Below are positions 1-5,100 of a stretch of DNA of 14,184 nucleotides, piece after piece. The translations under genes were made by a program, and so were the position numbers. Where the stretch lies: contig JACRGN010000206.1 of assembly GCA_016234205.1 (NCBI GenBank), positions 1 to 14,184 on the forward strand, written 5' to 3'. The notes beneath the pieces are model-generated. The model had not been told where the DNA came from. It made no database searches and worked only from the letters and a program-made list of their open reading frames with translations. Each line of letters opens with the position of its first letter. Within the stretch, counting starts at the first letter, position 1. Source of the DNA: Nitrospinota bacterium (GTDB lineage: Bacteria; Nitrospinota; Nitrospinia; UBA9942).

Positions 1-68
1 AGTGTCAAAGTGTCAGTGTCAGTTAAAGGAATTGCTTTTTTTCTAACACTTACACTTGCACTTACACT
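1..68. repeat. Hexamer (AGTGTC-like) inverted arms at the end of the last SUMF1 gene
   Basis: Left arm (1-24) holds three AGTGTC units plus a degenerate one. Right arm (43-68) holds the complementary units CTAACACTTACACTTGCACT. They can pair imperfectly around a loop containing seven Ts. The TAG stop of the SUMF1 gene (67-69) overlaps the right arm by two bases. On the minus strand no U-run follows the second arm, so it does not look like a classic intrinsic terminator, though it could protect the 3' end of the mRNA. The element may continue beyond the window. Confidence 0.75.
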
Positions 69-1056
69 ATTTTATATCTTTTGCACATCTGAACCCCACC
101 ATTCCATCACCATGCCAGGCATCTGCTGCCCTCGGCATACGGGTCGGGAGCATATAGTATCTCGCCGATGCCCTTGCCGATTCATGGGCATTAATTAAAT
201 ATGACCCGCCCCTGACAACATAGAACTCTCTTTTAAAGGCATCTCTTTCTGCCACAGGACTTCCCGGATATGGACGATATAAAGATGATGTCCATTCAGC
301 CACATTCCCCCCCATATCATGGATGCCATAAGGACTAACATCCCCCTGAAAAGAACCAACTGCAGAGGTTGAGAGGTTAAGAGGTTGAGAAGTTAAGATA
401 TTTTTCTCATCTTCTAATCTTCCCAACTTCTCATCTTCTGTCTTCTGTCCCCTTGTATTCGCATATCCTTTATTCTCTTCATTCCCCCACGGATAGAGCC
501 TGCCGTCTGTCCCCCTTGCAGCCTTCTCCCACTCATTTTCTGTAGGTAATCTCTTGCCTTTCCATTGACAATACCCGCTTGCCATATACCAATCCACATC
601 ACTTACAGGATGATTTTCTGTCCCCTCTCTATAGGTAGCCGCAACCTTTACGGTTGCGTCATCACGCAGGCTAAAGCCTGCGGCTACCGTTTCCCCTCGC
701 GAATAAACCCAATCCTCCGGGATAGGGATACCTATATCCTCATAAAAGGGGAGCCTCACCCTGTTCTTAATGAGATAATTAAGATATTCTCTGTATTCGG
801 CATTTGTTACTTCAAATCTGTCAATATAAAACTCTTTGACAAAGACCTTTCTCTGCGGAATTTCATCCACTCCATAGTCAATCCCCTCTTTAAAAGTGTG
901 AGTGTCAGTGTGAGTGTAAGGGTCTGTTCCCTGAATAGCCCCGCTCCCCATAATAAATTCTCCGGCAGGGATGAGGAGCATATCACTTGCTGATGCAAGT
1001 GTCAGTGTCAGTGTCAGTGACAGTGTCAGTATAAATACCAGAATATTTTTATTCAT
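67..1056 (-). CDS. Exported SUMF1/FGE-fold (formylglycine-generating-enzyme-like) protein, paralog 1
   Basis: A 329-residue exported protein. Start chosen at ATG 1056 because AGGAG lies five bases upstream; an in-frame TTG at 1071 would lie upstream of this site. A signal peptide (about 1-22, ending LASA) precedes a SUMF1-type domain. Its hallmarks are MLLIPAGEFIMGS, PVSDVDWYMASGYCQWKGKRLPTE, EWEKAARG, LYPWGN, SPYGIHDMGGNVAEWTSS, VVRGGSY and C-terminal GFRCAKD. In true formylglycine-generating enzymes two cysteines follow the GGSY motif; here the stretch GGSYLINAHESARASAR has none. It is therefore probably not a sulfatase-activating oxidase but a member of the wider superfamily that includes binding or iron-dependent proteins. 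Three loops are made of repeat DNA (about residues 45-54, 123-141 and 202-230). It is last in the operon, after its paralog and the giant cytochrome. Fold assignment is firm; function is unknown. Confidence 0.9.
   Translation of the reverse strand: MNKNILVFILTLSLTLTLTLASASDMLLIPAGEFIMGSGAIQGTDPYTHTDTHTFKEGIDYGVDEIPQRKVFVKEFYIDRFEVTNAEYREYLNYLIKNRVRLPFYEDIGIPIPEDWVYSRGETVAAGFSLRDDATVKVAATYREGTENHPVSDVDWYMASGYCQWKGKRLPTENEWEKAARGTDGRLYPWGNEENKGYANTRGQKTEDEKLGRLEDEKNILTSQPLNLSTSAVGSFQGDVSPYGIHDMGGNVAEWTSSLYRPYPGSPVAERDAFKREFYVVRGGSYLINAHESARASARYYMLPTRMPRAADAWHGDGMVGFRCAKDIK
365..450. repeat. In-frame octamer/heptamer repeat inside SUMF1 paralog 1
   Basis: Approximate 8-base units (GTTGAGAG, GTTAAGAG, GTTGAGAA) are followed by a T-rich spacer, an imperfectly complementary arm, and TCTTCTGTCTTCTGTC heptamers. 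The block stays in frame and encodes roughly residues 202-230 (from GQKTEDEK to QPLNLST). It falls between the conserved YPWGN and VGSF motifs, where paralog 2 has a shorter loop without repeats. Confidence 0.75.
634..688. repeat. 55-bp double-hairpin palindromic element inside SUMF1 paralog 1
   Basis: Outer arms GGTAGCC (634-640) and GGCTACC (682-688) enclose two inner hairpins: GCAACC/GGTTGC (641-646/652-657) and the perfect CGCAGGCT-AA-AGCCTGCG (665-682). Together they give a cruciform-like shape typical of REP-like intergenic palindromes. Here the element lies inside an open reading frame and encodes about residues 123-141 (between GETVAAGF and KVAATYR), just before the conserved PVSDVDW motif. 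Confidence 0.85.
895..924. repeat. Hexamer array in frame in SUMF1 paralog 1 (Thr/His loop)
   Basis: Five units (AGTGTG, AGTGTC, AGTGTG, AGTGTA, AGGGTC) are read on the minus strand in the frame giving YTHTDTHT, about residues 45-54. The insertion lies in the loop right after the conserved FIMGS motif. Confidence 0.85.
998..1033. repeat. Hexamer array encoding the signal-peptide core of SUMF1 paralog 1
   Basis: Six AGTGTC-like units. Read on the minus strand as CTG ACA codons they give LTLSLTLTLTL, the hydrophobic core of the signal peptide. The neighbouring hexamer arrays are read in other frames or are untranslated. Confidence 0.9.
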
Positions 1057-1061
1057 AAAAT

Positions 1062-1066
1062 CTCCT
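1062..1066 (-). promoter_or_regulatory. Ribosome binding site for SUMF1 paralog 1
   Basis: AGGAG on the minus strand, five bases before ATG 1056. It fixes that start over the in-frame TTG at 1071, which lies upstream of the site. Confidence 0.8.
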
Positions 1067-1071
1067 CTCAA

Positions 1072-1161
1072 AGTGTAAGTGTCAGTGTTAGTATCAGTGT
1101 CAGTGTTAGTGTGAGTGTCAGTGTATTTTTTGTTCTGACACTGACACTGTCACTGACACTG
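1072..1161. repeat. Hexamer inverted-repeat hairpin between the two SUMF1 genes
   Basis: Nine AGTGTC-like units (1072-1125), a T-rich loop of about ten bases, then four complementary TGACAC-like units (1136-1159). The structure fills almost the whole 111-base gap. It starts a few bases after the TGA stop of paralog 2 (1168-1170) and ends just before the ribosome binding site of paralog 1. As RNA it would form a long stem between the two cistrons. Confidence 0.88.
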
Positions 1162-1167
1162 CTTTTA

Positions 1168-2175
1168 TCAGTCTTTTGCACATCTAAATCCAAAATGGGG
1201 ATGGTGGTTTCTTTCTGTAACACCTGCTGCATACCGATGGGCTCCCCGTGCAAATGGTGTCATTGGTCCCATCCATGCCCCGCCCTTCATAACCTTATAC
1301 CTTTTCCCAAACTGCGGTCGTTTTAGTGTGCTTCCCGGATATGCCTCATACCATGAGGATGTCCATTCCATGATATTTCCCGCCATATCGTAAATCCCGT
1401 AAGGGCTTACATCGGTTGGAAAGCTTCCGACAGCAACCGCTGCCACCTTTTCCTTTGACCACTCTATTGTATTTGTCTTTCCAATTGTTTTATCATTCCC
1501 CCATGGATAGAGCCTTCCATCAGCCCCCCTTGCAGCCTTCTCCCATTCCTCTTCAGTAGGCAGCCTTTTACCTGCCCATGAACAGTAAGCCTCTGCATCC
1601 ATATAAGTTACATCATTGATTGGAAAATCATTCTCTATAGGAGGATATTTTACTGCCTCTGCCCACCCCTTTGAAGTGTCAGTGTCAGTGTCAGTCTGCC
1701 CACCCCTTCTGTCTTCTGTCCCCTGCTTACTGCTTGCAGGGGCAAGCTTCTGTTCTTTCGGCATTTTGCCTGTCAAAAGACCGGGAAGGGTATGACCTGT
1801 CGCTTTTGCAAACTCCTTATACTCTTTGACAGTAACCTCGTATTTGTCTATATAAAATGCCTTCAAGAAGACCTCCCTCTGTGGAAGCTGGTCAACCCCA
1901 ACATCCACACCCAAAATACCTTCATCAACAACCCCCTCCCCCCCTTTATTAAGGGGGACTTTTCCGCCATCCCCACGACTCCCCATAATAAACTTTCCTT
2001 CCGGTATAAGAACCATCTCACTTGCCTCTGCAAGAGGCAAGAGGCAAGAAGCAAGAAGCAAGATACAAGAACAACTTTTTTGCCACAGAGGCACAGAGAC
2101 ACGGAGAATATTAGAACAAAAAACTGTTTTATAATTTCTCTCATCTCTCTGTGCCTCCGTGTCTCCGTGGCTCAT
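1168..2175 (-). CDS. Exported SUMF1/FGE-fold protein, paralog 2
   Basis: A 335-residue exported protein and tandem paralog of the next gene. Core motifs are MVLIPEGKFIMGS, FPINDVTYMDAEAYCSWAGK, RLPTEEEWEKAARG, LYPWGN, SPYGIYDMAGNIMEWTSSW, VMKGGAW and GFRCAKD. The catalytic cysteine pair of genuine FGE is absent after GGAW (GPMTPFARGAHR). The start at ATG 2175 has only a weak purine-rich site (GAGAGG about 10 bases upstream) and lies 14 bases after the cytochrome stop, so translation may be coupled. The first 50 residues are nearly all repeat-encoded: GDTEAQRDE and LRVSVPLW from two inverted arms, then SCILLLASCLLPLAEA from a GCAAGAA heptamer. Two more repeat insertions occupy loops at about residues 70-82 (KVPLNKGGEG) and 151-167 (GTEDRRGGQTDTDTDT). 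An alternative start further in cannot be excluded. Molecular role unknown. Confidence 0.9.
   Translation of the reverse strand: MSHGDTEAQRDERNYKTVFCSNILRVSVPLWQKSCSCILLLASCLLPLAEASEMVLIPEGKFIMGSRGDGGKVPLNKGGEGVVDEGILGVDVGVDQLPQREVFLKAFYIDKYEVTVKEYKEFAKATGHTLPGLLTGKMPKEQKLAPASSKQGTEDRRGGQTDTDTDTSKGWAEAVKYPPIENDFPINDVTYMDAEAYCSWAGKRLPTEEEWEKAARGADGRLYPWGNDKTIGKTNTIEWSKEKVAAVAVGSFPTDVSPYGIYDMAGNIMEWTSSWYEAYPGSTLKRPQFGKRYKVMKGGAWMGPMTPFARGAHRYAAGVTERNHHPHFGFRCAKD
1675..1721. repeat. Hexamer plus heptamer repeats in frame in SUMF1 paralog 2
   Basis: Three AGTGTC units (1675-1692) are followed by CTTCTGTCTTCTGTC (1707-1721). On the minus strand they encode TEDRRGGQTDTDTDTS. The hexamer is read in the DT frame here, against the LT frame in signal peptides. 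The position matches the loop that holds the palindrome in paralog 1. Confidence 0.85.
1930..1966. repeat. C-rich/G-rich palindrome in frame in SUMF1 paralog 2
   Basis: CCCCCCTTTATTAAGGGGG is an inverted repeat that encodes KVPLNKGGEG on the minus strand. Similar CCCCCTTTATTAAGGGGG elements are, from general knowledge, dispersed intergenic repeats in several bacterial groups. It occupies the loop right after FIMGS, the same loop that carries the hexamer in paralog 1. Confidence 0.75.
2021..2071. repeat. GCAAGAG/GCAAGAA heptamer array in the signal peptide of SUMF1 paralog 2
   Basis: Six 7-base units (GCAAGAG twice, GCAAGAA twice, GCAAGAT, ACAAGAA). They are preceded by CTTGCCTCT, which with AGAGGCAAG makes a perfect 9-bp stem and 3-base loop. 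The minus strand encodes the hydrophobic core LLLASCLLPLA. Confidence 0.85.
2081..2171. repeat. CACAGAG-family inverted arms at the start of SUMF1 paralog 2
   Basis: Arm GCCACAGAGGCACAGAGA (from 2082) and the opposed arm CTCTGTGCCTCCGTGTCTCC (2147-2171) are imperfect inverted repeats around about 40 bases. The ATG start (2173-2175) sits directly outside the second arm. One arm therefore encodes a hydrophilic N-terminus and the other the more hydrophobic LRVSVPLW. Arms of the same family recur at 13063-13090 and 13982-14124. Confidence 0.85.
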
Positions 2176-2189
2176 AATTTCTTTGCCTC

Positions 2190-5100
2190 TCAGTCATCCT
2201 CACACCACTGGGATATACTCCCTGCCTGTCCATGTTTATACCAGCAATAATTCATATTCGCACCGTGACAATACATGTCACATCTGTAATATTCTCCATC
2301 ATAATACCATCTTGGTTTCAGTGCAGTTGCACCCTGAACTGAAGGGGCAAAGTTCAGTAGATGTGTGGATGAGACGCCATCAAGGATTCCATCCTCACTA
2401 TCAGGCGGGAGCATACCGCCAAGACCATCTCCATAAATGGTATTCTGTGCCTCAACATTGCTGTGGACATTATGATGACATTCATGGCAGACAGCCTGCC
2501 CCCCTTCACTGCCTGAGTATCCTGTAACTGTATCAGAAGAAAAAATCTCTGTGCCTGTTTCTGAAGAGAGATGCTCTGCATGGAGGTTTGCAGTCCACCA
2601 GCCATTGCCTGTCCCACCAAAGTTTGTGCCTTGAAACCCAGCATTTATTGCCAACAAAACATTCTCCTTATGACAGAGAAAACAGAGTGAAAATGAGGCG
2701 GTTTTTATAGTGTTATAAGCACCCCTTGAGGTTCTTGTGTAATTGACATTTGTATTATAAGGCGCCCTTAAGATTCTTCTGTTTGTTGAGCCATGTGGAC
2801 CTATCCTCTTGTCATCCTGTCTATTATCTGTATTACTGAATGTATTTGGCGTATTTACAACCGCAGGTGTTTTATCAGTAAGACGACGGTTGGAGTAGGT
2901 TACAGGTCCCCTTAAGCCTGTGGAAGCAGTTCCCAATACATTATTATTATGGCAGTCCGGACACTGGATAGTGAGTGACTTTAAATCATTCGCAGATGTT
3001 AAATCAAATGCCGCCTGTAATTGTCTGTAAAGCGGGTCTGTTGCATTTCTGCCCGGGGCAGCTACAGGATGATAGGCTGTATTTGCACCGAGGTTCCCGC
3101 TTGCAGGATAATCTGCAAACTGATTGGACCTTGGGTCAAACTCCTTCCTCTTGTCACTGAAATGCCCATCCATCCCGACCCTATCCTTTGCAACTTGAGG
3201 GAAAGGCATATAATCTTTAAAGAATGTTCCATAATTTGGTCCATGACAGCGGAAGCACACTTCATATACATATGGCTGTCGGACATAGTTTGTAGTTGAA
3301 TCCCCTCCCCACATAGGATGTGTTGATGCCACTGAATCTTTATTAGGATTCCATGGGTTTCCATCTATATCCACATATCTCCGCGAATGCAGCCTGTGGG
3401 TGCTCCTATCACCCATAGGGTCATGGCAGTCAATACATTCTGAATGCCTATTAGACACGATTATGGACTCTTTCCGCTTGTGGAGCCACGGCTCACCGGC
3501 AGCAGGTATCGGATGACCGCTGCCACCTGTATAATTTTTTCCGCTAACCCAGTTATCACTGCTCGTTGCTACACCTGTTGCCACCCAATAAGTTGCCCAG
3601 CTTGCCCCTGTTATAGGTTTATTACTTGCTGCCGATGTATGGCTTAAAATACAACGATATTGATTTCCATCACTCCCATAGATAACTGACCTTTTCTCTA
3701 TCTGGTCCTGTATATTCGGTGCAAGGACAAGCCTGTCACGATTATTTCCATGGCAGTTGAAGCAGAAGTATTTCTGGTCTTCACCTACTGATTCACTATA
3801 CGGTGCAAGGAGTGCCCGTTTTCCAGAGCCGTGCGGGTTGCCGTGACATCCATTAGACACTCCATCCCCGAAACAGGAGATATTTGCAGAGTGTGCAGCA
3901 CCTGTCCACCTTACTTTTATATCTGGAACCTCATTGGATACATCTGTCTCTTTACTGAAGGGTCTCTTTGGATTTCCTGTAGCAGTATTGCCATCAGTAG
4001 CGCCATTACTATCATGGCAGGAGAGACAGAATGGCTCAAGGGATGATGGATTTGTAATATCAAATTCAATAGATGCACCGCCATCTTTATTATTCAGATA
4101 GGGTGTCCCCTTTTTATGCGGTTTTGTTGAATTATTATAATCATGGCAGACAAGGCAGTCGGTCCGTTTAGTTGGGTCTGGCGGATGGGCTGATATATAA
4201 TTGACGCCTTTATATTTAGATGGACTATCCTCATTCCCCTGCACAAGGGTCCCCTGAGCGTCATGACATTTTGCACATGGCACATCAGGGTTCTCATCCC
4301 TCGGTAATCCTCCTGCCCCTCCCTGCACTCCGGATGAATTAAAATACCATGTCCAGTTAAATTTGTTTCCGTAACCAGAATCGCCATATGTTGGATCGGC
4401 TTCTCTCTGAGCGTTCTCTATCGGATCCACTCTTCCTGAGCCCACCGTATCTACCATATCAGACTCAGGCTCAGTCTGCATATAGAGCCTCCTCGGATTA
4501 TGACATCCTACATAACATTCTGGCGGGTCAGAAGAAGTAACCGCCCTGCCAAGTATACTCGGTGTAGTAGCATCTTCGTTGTTCCCACCGTTACTTGTAG
4601 CACCAGAACCAATATGCTTTTTCCCGGGTCCATAACCATTTGTGGCATCGGCACGATTCATATAAGTAGCCGATGTCCCCACCTCTACACCCATCATTTT
4701 CGGATAGACAGGCGGGTCTATTGTCTGATACCCAAGTTTTGTCTCTAATCGCTCGTTGAAACTGTAATCAAGCTGGAAATTAAAGGTAATATTGTTTCTG
4801 TCCGGGGTTTTTCTGCCCACACTGCCGCCATGCTCATTCCCATAACCCATATGTCCGTGGCAGATTTTACATTCAAATTGTTGTAATGCCCCAACCACAT
4901 GGACAAGATGTGCGCCGCCTCCGCCATCGTAATCCTCAATACGGTAGGATGAATGAGGTATATTTTGATTGAAGGTATTATACTCAGCACAAGGACCGGC
5001 ATAATTAGGGTCACTGGTGTTGGTACAAATAGAATCATTGATGTTGGTGTGTATATTACCCTTTTTATCCACAATAGTTCCCTTTGGGACAGGCGGGTAT

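Noticed and set aside
1..68. Hexamer hairpin as a classical Rho-independent terminator
   Set aside because: No U-run follows the stem on the minus strand; the T-run lies in the loop and the stem is imperfect.
365..450. Repeat block as a frameshift or assembly error splitting the SUMF1 gene
   Set aside because: The frame is uninterrupted through the block and conserved motifs resume on both sides in the same frame.
1072..1161. Repeat arrays considered as a CRISPR array
   Set aside because: Units are 6 to 8 bases, contiguous, with no unique spacers of regular length and no cas genes nearby.
10..1326. Plus-strand reading frames with MSVSV or LTLTL starts
   Set aside because: They arise because the hexamer is open in most frames; they overlap well-supported SUMF1 genes on the other strand and show no domain.
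67..2175. Calling the two SUMF1-domain proteins formylglycine-generating enzymes
   Set aside because: The cysteine pair expected after the GGS motif is missing in both, and no sulfatase gene is present.
3838..3880. CX8CH site in the giant cytochrome as a chance cysteine
   Set aside because: Not discarded from the heme count: it is followed by a CHGNPHG context like other heme sites and lies between regular CXXCH motifs, so it is kept as a probable atypical site with lower certainty.
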